A DNA stretch of 64,000 nt from Acidimicrobiaceae bacterium (GTDB lineage: Bacteria; Actinomycetota; Acidimicrobiia; Acidimicrobiales; RAAP-2): assembly GCA_003167415.1 (NCBI GenBank), contig PMTF01000010.1:1-64000 (forward strand), read 5' to 3'. Positions 55,310 through 62,883 of this stretch are shown in pieces. The translations under genes and the position numbers were made by a program. The first letter of the stretch is position 1; every line of letters starts with the position of its first letter. The notes under the pieces are model-generated. The model saw only the letters and a program-made list of their open reading frames with translations. It searched no databases and was not told where the DNA came from.

Positions 55310-56109
55310 CTTACCTGCGCGGTCCCTTGGCCCAACGACGCCAGGTTGTCGGGCAGTAACAACGTGGCGATTGACGTCGAGAAAAGTTGGCGAATCGAGG
55401 AGACCTTGACGGCATTGACGTCGCTCGCCGATGGAGCGGTGATCGTCGTTGGCTTGTTGTACGAGAGGACCTGCAGCGTGATCTTGCTCATGTCGTGTCT
55501 CGAACGTGAGGTCATCGTCGCGCCGGTCACCTCGCCGCCACTGCCGGTCGTGATGGTGATATCGAGCGAGCCGAGGACCGTCTTCTTCGGGGTTCCCAGC
55601 ACGTTGCTCAAGGCGACGTCGTTGCTCGAAAAGTCATACGTCGTGGAGTACCCGCTCGTGGTGACCGTCTTGTGGTCGAAGCTCTTGATCAAATTGAGGT
55701 CCGGCGCCGGTTGCGTCATCTCGAGCGCGATACCGAAAAACGACGGCGCGTGTTCGTCGATCTCGAGCCACTTGCCCGACGAGATGTCGGCCGCCTCGGC
55801 ATAAAGGTGATTGCCGACCAGTCGAAGTTCGACCGAGGTCTGGGTAAACAGCAACGGAAACTGCACGATCGCCTCGGCGCGCGACGTGTCGAAATTGACG
55901 TTGATGGTCGCCGAGACGGTGTACGCCTGACCGTTGGACACGGACATGAGCAGACTCGCCGAACGCGGTGGCACCCCGTTCAAGACCAGCGGGTCCTTGG
56001 GAATGCCCGAGGGATTCGGGTCGGTGGCGGCGAGCACGACCCCCAGGAACGTAAGGGCGGAGGCAAAACAGGCGAGCGCGATTCCCGACGATTTCTTGAA
56101 CGCGGCCAT
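55306..56109 (-). CDS. LppX/LprG-like secreted protein
   Basis: 267 residues. An N-terminal signal (about 1-28, KKSSGIALACFASALTFLGVVLA) has no clear lipobox, though Cys14 is inside the hydrophobic core. The mature part resembles the half-barrel LppX/LprA/F/G fold that carries lipids: strands SASLLMSVSNGQAYTVSATINVNFDTSRAEAIVQF, LRLVGNHLYAEAADISSGKWLEID and YDFSSNDVAL. The match is by pattern, so family membership is probable, not certain. It is translationally coupled to the DUF1345-like membrane protein. Confidence 0.65.
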   Translation of the reverse strand: MAAFKKSSGIALACFASALTFLGVVLAATDPNPSGIPKDPLVLNGVPPRSASLLMSVSNGQAYTVSATINVNFDTSRAEAIVQFPLLFTQTSVELRLVGNHLYAEAADISSGKWLEIDEHAPSFFGIALEMTQPAPDLNLIKSFDHKTVTTSGYSTTYDFSSNDVALSNVLGTPKKTVLGSLDITITTGSGGEVTGATMTSRSRHDMSKITLQVLSYNKPTTITAPSASDVNAVKVSSIRQLFSTSIATLLLPDNLASLGQGTAQVS

Positions 56110-56150
56110 TGGAACACCTTAACTGTTCGAAATTTTCACTCCGGAGCCGT

Positions 56151-57125
56151 TCAGGCCAGTGGCTCTTGCAGTATCTCCAGTAGTAGTTCCAGCGAGATGT
56201 TGCGACCGCTCGCGATGAAGCCGATGCGCGAGGTCGCGTCGTCGATCAGGTCGTTCGTTATCGCCGCGTACGACGCCGACGCCGATCCCTCGATCACGAT
56301 GCCGTTGTTCTCCGCCGCTTCGCGAACGGCTCGACGAATATCAATCTCGGGCACCAAGACGAGGGGGATGTCGTGCGACGCGATCAGTTCATTGGTCACC
56401 GATCCGTCGTCGCCGCCGCCCGCGAGTCCGTCGGCGATCGTGGGACGGTGCACCACCTCGGCCATGGTCGCGCCGCGCAACACGTGATACAGCGCAGCGC
56501 TCTCGTTCGGTTGCACGCCGGTGACGCGAATGTCCGAACGCCCGTGCGCGTCGCGGGAGATGAGCGCACCGGAGAGGAGTCCACCGCCGCCCACCGAGAT
56601 GACGAGGTGCTCGAGCTCGGGCGCCTGGAGCAGTATCTCGTCGAAGACGGTCGACTGTCCGGCGATAACGTCCGAGTTATTGAACGGCGAGATGAAGCGA
56701 ATTGATCGCTCGTCGGCCAACGCCAGGCCGTGGGCCTGCGCCTCGTCGAATGACGATCCGAATTGGATCAGTTCGATCATGTAATTGCCCAGTTTTTTTA
56801 CCTTGGCGGCCGAAGCGTTCTGGGGAACCACGACCGTCGCGGGAACGCCCAGCGCGGAGGAGGCGTAGGCGACGCCCAGTCCGTGATTGCCGGCCGACGC
56901 GGTGATCACGGCGCCGTTGGGATCGTCACGCCGTGCGGCGTCGACCGCGGCCAACGCACCTCGGACCTTGAACGACCCCGTGGGTTGGAAGCTTTCCATC
57001 TTCACCAGTACCGGTCGCCCGCGCAACGAAAGTGTGATGGTGGGCGTCGCGATGAGGTGATCGGCAATGACGCGTCGCGCCGCTTCAATTTGCTCGACGC
57101 TCGGGGGCAAGACCTGACGAATCAT
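56151..57125 (-). CDS. Threonine/serine dehydratase-like PLP enzyme
   Basis: 324 residues, fold-type II PLP family. The cofactor lysine is in PTGSFKVRGAL (Lys53), the phosphate-binding asparagine loop in TASAGNHGLGVAYASSALG (about 75-93) and the glycine loop in SVGGGGLLSGAL (about 180). There is no C-terminal ACT domain, so it is a catabolic-type or serine/threonine dehydratase (or a racemase/eliminase relative) rather than the regulated biosynthetic ilvA. It could supply 2-oxobutyrate for isoleucine synthesis, but it is far from the ilv genes. Confidence 0.88.
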   Translation of the reverse strand: MIRQVLPPSVEQIEAARRVIADHLIATPTITLSLRGRPVLVKMESFQPTGSFKVRGALAAVDAARRDDPNGAVITASAGNHGLGVAYASSALGVPATVVVPQNASAAKVKKLGNYMIELIQFGSSFDEAQAHGLALADERSIRFISPFNNSDVIAGQSTVFDEILLQAPELEHLVISVGGGGLLSGALISRDAHGRSDIRVTGVQPNESAALYHVLRGATMAEVVHRPTIADGLAGGGDDGSVTNELIASHDIPLVLVPEIDIRRAVREAAENNGIVIEGSASASYAAITNDLIDDATSRIGFIASGRNISLELLLEILQEPLA

Positions 57126-57183
57126 CGTTGACAGCCTACAGTGCTCGATTTCTCGCTTTTCTACGGTCAGGTAAGGTCATCGA

Positions 57184-57750
57184 GTGCACACGATTCTCAG
57201 TGTCATTGTCGTGGCCGTCCTCGCGTTTGTCGGAACGATGTTCGACAATTTCTTCGCCTTCGCCGCGCAATTGATCGTCACGGAAAAAAAGCGCTTCCGT
57301 CGTGTGAGTTACGCCCAGGCCCTCGGTGTCGCCACACTGCTCGTTCTCGCCGGGGGCATCGGATCCCTGCTCACCCCGATTCCCCTTCCGTGGATCGGAC
57401 TTCTCTGTTTGGCTCCGTGGGCTCTGGCGTGGTACGCGTGGCGACACCGCGACAGAGCGCCGCACGAGGTCTTTCGACGAGGTGCGCTCACCACCTTCGT
57501 GGTGACGTTGGCCCTCGGCGGCGACAACCTCGCCGTATGGATCCCCCTGCTTCGCGCCGACGGGATCGCCCACGCCTTCGTGACCGTCGTGATATTCGCC
57601 GCCATGGAACTGTTGTTCATAGTCAGCGCTCAGTGGATCAGCGGCCGACCCGGCCTCGTCGCGTGGGGCACGAAACACGCGCCGTTATTTCTACCGTGGC
57701 TGTACTTCAGTCTCGGCGTCTTGATCTTGATCGAATGTGGTTCGCTGTAG
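57184..57750 (+). CDS. CadD-like cadmium-resistance transporter
   Basis: 188 residues from a GTG with five to six helices. The motif GTMFDNFFAFAAQLI (helix 1, about 16-30) and LALGGDNLAVWIPLLR (helix 4, about 108-123) match the CadD family signature (a GTxxDN motif and a GxDNxxxYxPL motif with charged residues in the membrane). Such proteins export Cd2+ or related compounds; the metal here is unproven. It overlaps no neighbour; the threonine-dehydratase gene is divergent. Confidence 0.85.
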   Translation: MHTILSVIVVAVLAFVGTMFDNFFAFAAQLIVTEKKRFRRVSYAQALGVATLLVLAGGIGSLLTPIPLPWIGLLCLAPWALAWYAWRHRDRAPHEVFRRGALTTFVVTLALGGDNLAVWIPLLRADGIAHAFVTVVIFAAMELLFIVSAQWISGRPGLVAWGTKHAPLFLPWLYFSLGVLILIECGSL

Positions 57751-57821
57751 CGCGTATTGCGGTTATCCCTGTCCTTGGCCTTATCGCTTCGCGCGTCGAT
57801 GCAACATTGCTTAACTTCGGT

Positions 57822-58379
57822 TCAAAAGATGAACGGCAGGAGCATCTTGGTCGAGCGCTTATACGCCGGGTAGGTGTCGGGGAACCGCTCGGTCAGGTAG
57901 CGCTCCTCGACGATCGCGCTGTAGATGAAGTAGACCCCGGCGAGCGCCACGGCAATCAGCCACGACCAGCTCAGCGCTACCGCGGTGCCGATACCCGCGA
58001 CCAAAATTCCGGTGTAGATGGGATGGCGAACCAGTCGGTACGGACCGCTGGTCACCAACTCCGGGTCGTCCTTGCGTGACATCGGAGTACCCCAGTTGCG
58101 ACCGAGGTGCACGCGGGCCCAGATGGCGAATCCGAGTCCAACCGCGAAGAGGACGAGCCCGAGAGCTGCGCGTAACGGATCCGAATTGAGACCGCGATTC
58201 CGGAAGGCTCCCAATCGAATCAGGAGGAGTGCGAGGACGACGATGAGCGCCCTGATCCGCAGTTCGCGGCCCCACGACAAGCGCCCCTTCTTCATGGAGA
58301 AAGCTGCCACCAGCCAGTAAATCCAGAACGCCGTCCATCCGAAAGCGAAAACGAGCTCGATCGCGTGCATGCGACTCAT
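57822..58379 (-). CDS. Isoprenylcysteine methyltransferase-like membrane protein
   Basis: 185 residues from ATG 58379 (ATG 58370 is possible); the extension to 58460 lies in unrelated sequence. It has five to six helices. The C-terminal core LVTSGPYRLVRHPIYTGILVAG (about 105-127) followed by EERYLTERFPDTYPAYKRST is the PEMT/ICMT signature, in which the RHPxY and E-E-x-x-L elements bind S-adenosylmethionine. Bacterial members are often of unknown substrate and may methylate lipids or isoprenoid groups. Confidence 0.85.
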   Translation of the reverse strand: MSRMHAIELVFAFGWTAFWIYWLVAAFSMKKGRLSWGRELRIRALIVVLALLLIRLGAFRNRGLNSDPLRAALGLVLFAVGLGFAIWARVHLGRNWGTPMSRKDDPELVTSGPYRLVRHPIYTGILVAGIGTAVALSWSWLIAVALAGVYFIYSAIVEERYLTERFPDTYPAYKRSTKMLLPFIF

Positions 58380-58486
58380 ATTTCCACACGCACTTCGCGG
58401 GATGCCTTGCGTCGCATTTTCGTGCGGCTCGATCTTGGCCCAACCGAATCTCGTCGCCACGAACTCAACGTGACTAGCGTTGAACG

Positions 58487-59644
58487 GTGGCCCAAAGCAC
58501 TCCTCAACAGACTCTGCGACGCCTCACCATCATCGTGGCGATCCAGTGGATGGGCGCCACCTTGGGTCTTCCGCTACTTCCGCTGTTCCTCGAGCACCGC
58601 GGGGGCGTGCCCACGATCATCGGATTCATCATGGCGTCGTTCTTCGTGGCCGGCGTCGTCACCCAGTTCTTTCTGGGACGACTGGCCGACCGATTCGGCC
58701 GACGTCCGGTGCTCATCTACAGCCTCATCGCCTACGGCATCGCCAGCACGGCGTACCTCCTCCCGGTCTCCGCACCGTGGTTCGCCCTCGCGCGAGCAGT
58801 CCAGGGGGCGTCGGCCGGCGCGATCGAGGTGGCGTCGATGTCGGCCGTGGCGGCCCTCTTTTCTGAGAGCGAACGTGGTCGAGCGATTTCGCGCATCATC
58901 GCCGCGCAATTGCTCGGGCTCGCACTCGGACCAATAGCGGGCGTCGTGGTATCAGTGAACAGCCTTGGTTGGGCCTTCTTCGCAGCCGGCATGATCAGCT
59001 TCGTCGCGGCGATCGTCACGTACCGAACGAACTTGGGCGACCGAGCGTTCGATCCGACGCCGCTGCCCAAGTTGCAGTGGAGCCCGCAACTCACGGGTGC
59101 CCTGGTGGCCGCCAGCGCCAGTGGTCTCGTCATCGGCGTCTACGAAGCCTGTTGGAGCCTGTTAATGCACGCCCACCACGCTTCGACGTTGCAGATCCGC
59201 CTGAGCTGGACAATCTTCTGTCTCCCCTTCGTGGCCCTCAGTGGCATCGGGGGATGGTTGGCTGATCACGCCAATCGTCGCTACGTCGCCCTCGCCGGAT
59301 TGCTGAACGGAGCGCTCTTTCTCTCCATCTATCCGCATATTCACAACAACGACCTCATTTTGTTCATGGGGTCACTGGAGTCCATTGGCGCCGCAATGTC
59401 GGCGCCGTCCATTTCGTCGCTGATGAGCCAAGGGGCGGTCCATCGCGAACTCAGTCGGCGCCAGGGCCTCTACGCGACCTCGAATACAGCGGCACTCGCC
59501 GTCGCCGCCGGGACCTCTGGATTCCTCTTCACGATCAATTCGGCGCTTCCCTTTACGCTGCTCGCCGTCGTCTCGGCAGTCTTCGGACTGACGACACTTT
59601 GGTGGTGGCGCGACGTGACGGGCAACATCACCGAAACCGCATGA
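58487..59644 (+). CDS. MFS transporter
   Basis: 385 residues, 12 hydrophobic helices, GTG start. The 2-3 loop FLGRLADRFGRRPVLIYSL (about 62-80) carries the MFS signature and the mirror loop GWLADHANRRYVAL (about 258-271) is in the second half. The arrangement is that of the DHA1/TetA-like drug efflux group, without a distinctive substrate signature. It is divergent from the ICMT-like gene and followed by a strong terminator. Confidence 0.88.
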   Translation: MAQSTPQQTLRRLTIIVAIQWMGATLGLPLLPLFLEHRGGVPTIIGFIMASFFVAGVVTQFFLGRLADRFGRRPVLIYSLIAYGIASTAYLLPVSAPWFALARAVQGASAGAIEVASMSAVAALFSESERGRAISRIIAAQLLGLALGPIAGVVVSVNSLGWAFFAAGMISFVAAIVTYRTNLGDRAFDPTPLPKLQWSPQLTGALVAASASGLVIGVYEACWSLLMHAHHASTLQIRLSWTIFCLPFVALSGIGGWLADHANRRYVALAGLLNGALFLSIYPHIHNNDLILFMGSLESIGAAMSAPSISSLMSQGAVHRELSRRQGLYATSNTAALAVAAGTSGFLFTINSALPFTLLAVVSAVFGLTTLWWWRDVTGNITETA

Positions 59645-59653
59645 TCATGTGGC

Positions 59654-59682
59654 AAAAGGGGGCGGCTCTCGCCGCCCCTTTT
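59654..59682 (+). terminator. Bidirectional intrinsic terminator
   Basis: AAAAGGGGGCGGC pairs with GCCGCCCCTTTT around a TCTC loop, with one bulged G. Both sides have the A/T run, so it can end the MFS gene on the plus strand and the solute-binding gene that converges on the minus strand. Confidence 0.9.
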
Positions 59683-59711
59683 GTTAGTTCTTCAGTTGGT
59701 AGCTACAGCAA

Positions 59712-61607
59712 CTAGCTCTTCCAGATTTGGTCCCAGCGCGCCGCTCCGGCGTCTGGGCTGAGGCAGCGAGTCGTACCATCACCGGCAGTTCCCGATACCC
59801 AGTTCTGCACGTTCGACCTCGCGGCCCACGCATTGACCGTTGTGTCAAGCATGACGTAGGGAATCTCGATCGCGAAGCGACGGTTCACCGCCTGCCACGC
59901 AGTCTTTTCCGCCGCCGAACCGGGACGCGCGGCGAGGGCTGCCAACAAGGAAGTCTCGACCACGGGGTCGGCCTGGTGGGCGAAGTTCACCGCACCCGCG
60001 ATCTGGGTTCCGGCCGGAAGTCCCGCCATGCCCAAACCTCCAACGGCCGGTGATGACGTCGCTGACTGGGAGTTCCACCACACATAGTTCTCCGACTGGT
60101 CGGCGCCACCGAATTGGTTCCAGCCCGCGCAGTCGTACTCGCCGTAAATCACGTTGTTGATGAGCGTGCTCTGGACAGCTGAACGGGGCGTGATCGTGAC
60201 GCCGATCTTCGCAAACTCCTGCTCGAAGAAAGCGAAGGCCTTGGTCGCGCTTGCACTGCCGGATACGATGTCCATGACGAAGGCAACCTTGGATACGTTG
60301 TTCTTCGCCTTGTAGGCGTCGACGAGGGCTTTGGCCTTCGTCGGGTTGTAGGCCGGGTAGCCGGGGTTCTTGTAGAACGGCGAACTCTTTCGGAAGATGC
60401 CATCCGCGATCGCACCCACGCTGTCGTCAATTACCCGGAAGTACGTACTGCGATTGACGGCCATGGCCAAGGCCTGACGAATGCTTTGGTCGTTCACGAC
60501 TGGCTTCATGGTCGTGTCCCACTGCCCCGACGACGGGTTGACGGCGCCCATGGTGCCGATCCAGTCAGCCTCTTGGACCAGCAGCGGCGGCGCCTGACCC
60601 TTCAAGATGTACGGCAGTGAACCAGGCACGGTCGGTGCGAATTCGCCGGCCCACGCGAAGTACTGGTTCATCGTTCCCGTCGTGTTCATGATCAAGAAGT
60701 TGAGCCCTGGGTCGCGCGGCGCGTGGATGTCCGTAACGTAACTGACGCCCTTCATGTGCTTGAAGGCATTAATCTGCGGACCATTCTGTTGAAGGATCAT
60801 GTCCACGTTACCGGCCTGCAGTGCCTGGTTACGGGCTTCGGGGTCGACGATCGTCTTGAAGTGAATGTTGCTCAAGTACGGCAACTGACGACCGTGCGCG
60901 TCCGACTTCCAGTAGTTTCCGTTCTTCGTCAGTTGGGACTCAACGTTCACCTGCCAGGACTTCACCTTGAACGGACCGGTGCCGATGGGGTTGCCCGTGT
61001 ACGTGGGCACGAATGAGGTCGGGTGCGCCATGTAGCTGATCTGTTGCTCGCACAAGAAGATCGGGAACGACGAGAACGGAATCACCAAGTTGTACGCAAC
61101 GGTGAAACTGTCCACTTTCGTTACCGAACCGATGATTGGCTTAATTGCTAGGCCGACCGTGGGGTCGGCGTTGGCGGCGACCCAGTTGGCTACAACTATG
61201 TCGGCGTCCAATGAATCGCCGTTCGTGAAGGTGACGCCCTGGCGAAGGGGAATCGTCCACACCGAGTAATTCGCGTTCGGGGTGGCTGAGAGCGCCAGCA
61301 TCGGCAGCGCGACCTTTCCATTCGCCGACACCACAAAGAGTGGATCGTAGAGCGCGTTGGCGACACAAAAACCTGAGGCGTCCAACTTGCCTTGTGCGCC
61401 GTTAAAAACGTGATAGTTCGGAACATCGGAGAGAGTCCCGACGGTCAGCGTCCCCCCACGCCTCGGCTTTCCATTGTTCACACCAATTGCGGCGGCGCTG
61501 GCCGAGGTGGCAAGAAGATCGTCAACGATCGATCCGGCCAGTGCGACACCACCAATTGTGGCAGCTGAGTGAGTTAGGAACGATCGGCGATCGAACGTGG
61601 ATGACAT
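59712..61607 (-). CDS. ABC transporter solute-binding protein, family 5
   Basis: 631 residues. A Tat-type signal is at the N terminus (DRRSFLTHSAATIGGVALAGSIV, twin Arg at 7-8), so export is probably folded, through Tat. The mature part has family-5 (dipeptide/oligopeptide/nickel) features: GGTLTVGTLSDVPNYH, VWTIPLRQGVTFTNGDSLDADIVVANW, GTGPFKVKSW, LNFLIMNTTG and QSIRQALAMAVNRSTYFRV. No permease or ATPase gene is adjacent, so its partners are elsewhere. The ligand is unknown; the divergent NCS1 permease and the amine genes around 50 kb leave several possibilities. Confidence 0.92.
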   Translation of the reverse strand: MSSTFDRRSFLTHSAATIGGVALAGSIVDDLLATSASAAAIGVNNGKPRRGGTLTVGTLSDVPNYHVFNGAQGKLDASGFCVANALYDPLFVVSANGKVALPMLALSATPNANYSVWTIPLRQGVTFTNGDSLDADIVVANWVAANADPTVGLAIKPIIGSVTKVDSFTVAYNLVIPFSSFPIFLCEQQISYMAHPTSFVPTYTGNPIGTGPFKVKSWQVNVESQLTKNGNYWKSDAHGRQLPYLSNIHFKTIVDPEARNQALQAGNVDMILQQNGPQINAFKHMKGVSYVTDIHAPRDPGLNFLIMNTTGTMNQYFAWAGEFAPTVPGSLPYILKGQAPPLLVQEADWIGTMGAVNPSSGQWDTTMKPVVNDQSIRQALAMAVNRSTYFRVIDDSVGAIADGIFRKSSPFYKNPGYPAYNPTKAKALVDAYKAKNNVSKVAFVMDIVSGSASATKAFAFFEQEFAKIGVTITPRSAVQSTLINNVIYGEYDCAGWNQFGGADQSENYVWWNSQSATSSPAVGGLGMAGLPAGTQIAGAVNFAHQADPVVETSLLAALAARPGSAAEKTAWQAVNRRFAIEIPYVMLDTTVNAWAARSNVQNWVSGTAGDGTTRCLSPDAGAARWDQIWKS

Positions 61608-62412
61608 CTTTGTCCCGCTTTCCCCCTGGAGCTCCGGCCTTGTGCTGGCGCTCCTACTGGTCGCAACTTAGCAAGAACCCATCGAGAAAAAAGGCCACAA
61701 ATCTCCTCGGGTTATAATCCCAGGGCCCGACGGGCAGGGCGACGCCGATCGGACCCTGGGAAACTCATGCGCGGCCGTGTGGGTGACGGCCAGCGAGGGG
61801 TGCAGAGCGTCGTGACATCGATCACGGCGGTAATGGTCGCTGTGATATTCACAACGCGAGTTCCGGCGACTTTGAGTGCCTTCGCCCACTGATTCGCCGT
61901 GAAATGTCGTTGAATCAGCGAGGAGTGTTCGTTCGGAATGGAAGATCGAAACCGGGGTCATTGCAATCGATGCCGCATTCTTGCCGTATATCCCTGGCGA
62001 AAGTGCGGTACTGGCGAACAGTGTTCGACAGGTTCGGGCGCAGTACGTGGTTTCATTTGCCTCGCTGCTTTGCGGTGCCCAGCGACGCGTCGACCGGTCA
62101 GTCACGTCGTCCGTCGTTACCGAGATGAATTCGGTGCGATCAATAGTTCTCACGGTCATGGTGAACATCGTGAAACTCGCCCTCTATCTCGAGTCGCCTT
62201 GCATCGAGACACACCCATCTTCAAAGGTCGGTTTGTGAGAGCCTTGTGAAAGTCCTTCGAGGCACTTTAGATGGCCATAAATGGCGCTTCTTGCCCGATC
62301 GTGGAGTACTCACCCTGTATTTAGCTGATAATGCTCGATCCTTGGCGAGTTCCGCCTGAATCGAGGTAGATAACCATTAAATCGACAAGATTGAGATCGT
62401 CTTTTCTTAAAG

Positions 62413-62508
62413 CAGAGCCCAGACGGAGGGGGGGCCGTCTGGGCTCTGAGAACTGAGGAAGTGGTGCATCAGGGCCCGGATGGTAGGGAGGGACCACCCG
62501 GGCCCTGA
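62413..62508 (+). ncRNA. Two paralogous hairpins with G-rich loops
   Basis: Hairpin 1 pairs CAGAGCCCAGACGG (62413-62426) with CCGTCTGGGCTCTG (62435-62448) around AGGGGGGG. Hairpin 2 pairs TCAGGGCCCGG (62469-62479) with CCGGGCCCTGA (62498-62508) around a loop with TGGT-AGGGAGGG-ACCA inside. Both end in CTGAGA and align base for base, so they are duplicates of one structured element. Compensating changes (CAGA/TCTG in one, CAGG/CCTG in the other) support selection for pairing. The strand is assumed from the downstream permease. No known riboswitch class is recognised. Confidence 0.5.
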
Positions 62509-62598
62509 GATTGTGTCGACACCTATTACTTAGGTGTTCGTTGCTGTGGCACCTCGCGCATTTGCACCGATTCTGCTCGAGGTCACTTCACCAGCGAA

Positions 62599-62694
62599 CC
62601 CGGAAGAAGGTCCTGCGTGTCGTGGGCCTCTCTTCCGGGATCGCTGGTACATGGGAGTTTCGCTTTCTGTCTCGAGTGGGGGATATCGAGACAG
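62599..62694 (+). ncRNA. Two further hairpins before the permease gene
   Basis: Hairpin 3 pairs CCCGGAAGA (62599-62607) with TCTTCCGGG (62631-62639), with AGG/CCT continuing inward. Hairpin 4 pairs CTGTCTCGA (62667-62675) with TCGAGACAG (62686-62694) around GTGGGGGATA, again a G-rich loop. They may belong with the two upstream hairpins to one leader or small RNA. They lie about 190 bases before the permease start. Confidence 0.4.
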
Positions 62695-62883
62695 GGACAT
62701 CTTCCTCAATGAGTGTGTGGATGACATTGGGAGGACGTAAGAAGGAATTAAAACTCGAAGTTCGTCACGAAGTTGTCACGAAGGCCTCATGAACGGATTG
62801 AATTCGGGCATACTGGGCGCGTACGACTAGCACCTCACGGAGTCGTATCAGGGGCACACCAGCTATTAGGGAGGACCACACGA

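Larger units (their letters stand above)
61608..62883. other. Long noncoding region between solute-binding protein and permease genes
   Basis: No convincing gene on either strand over about 1.3 kb. A TATAAT box near 61709 and a CCCAGGG/CCCTGGG inverted repeat (about 61720-61757) lie close to the solute-binding gene. A frame near 61960-62240 (AIDAAFLPYIPGESAVL on the plus strand) looks partly protein-like and could be a remnant. Between 62413 and 62694 are four strong hairpins, listed separately. A TACGACT/AGTCGTA inverted repeat (about 62821-62846) is just before the permease. Confidence 0.55.
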
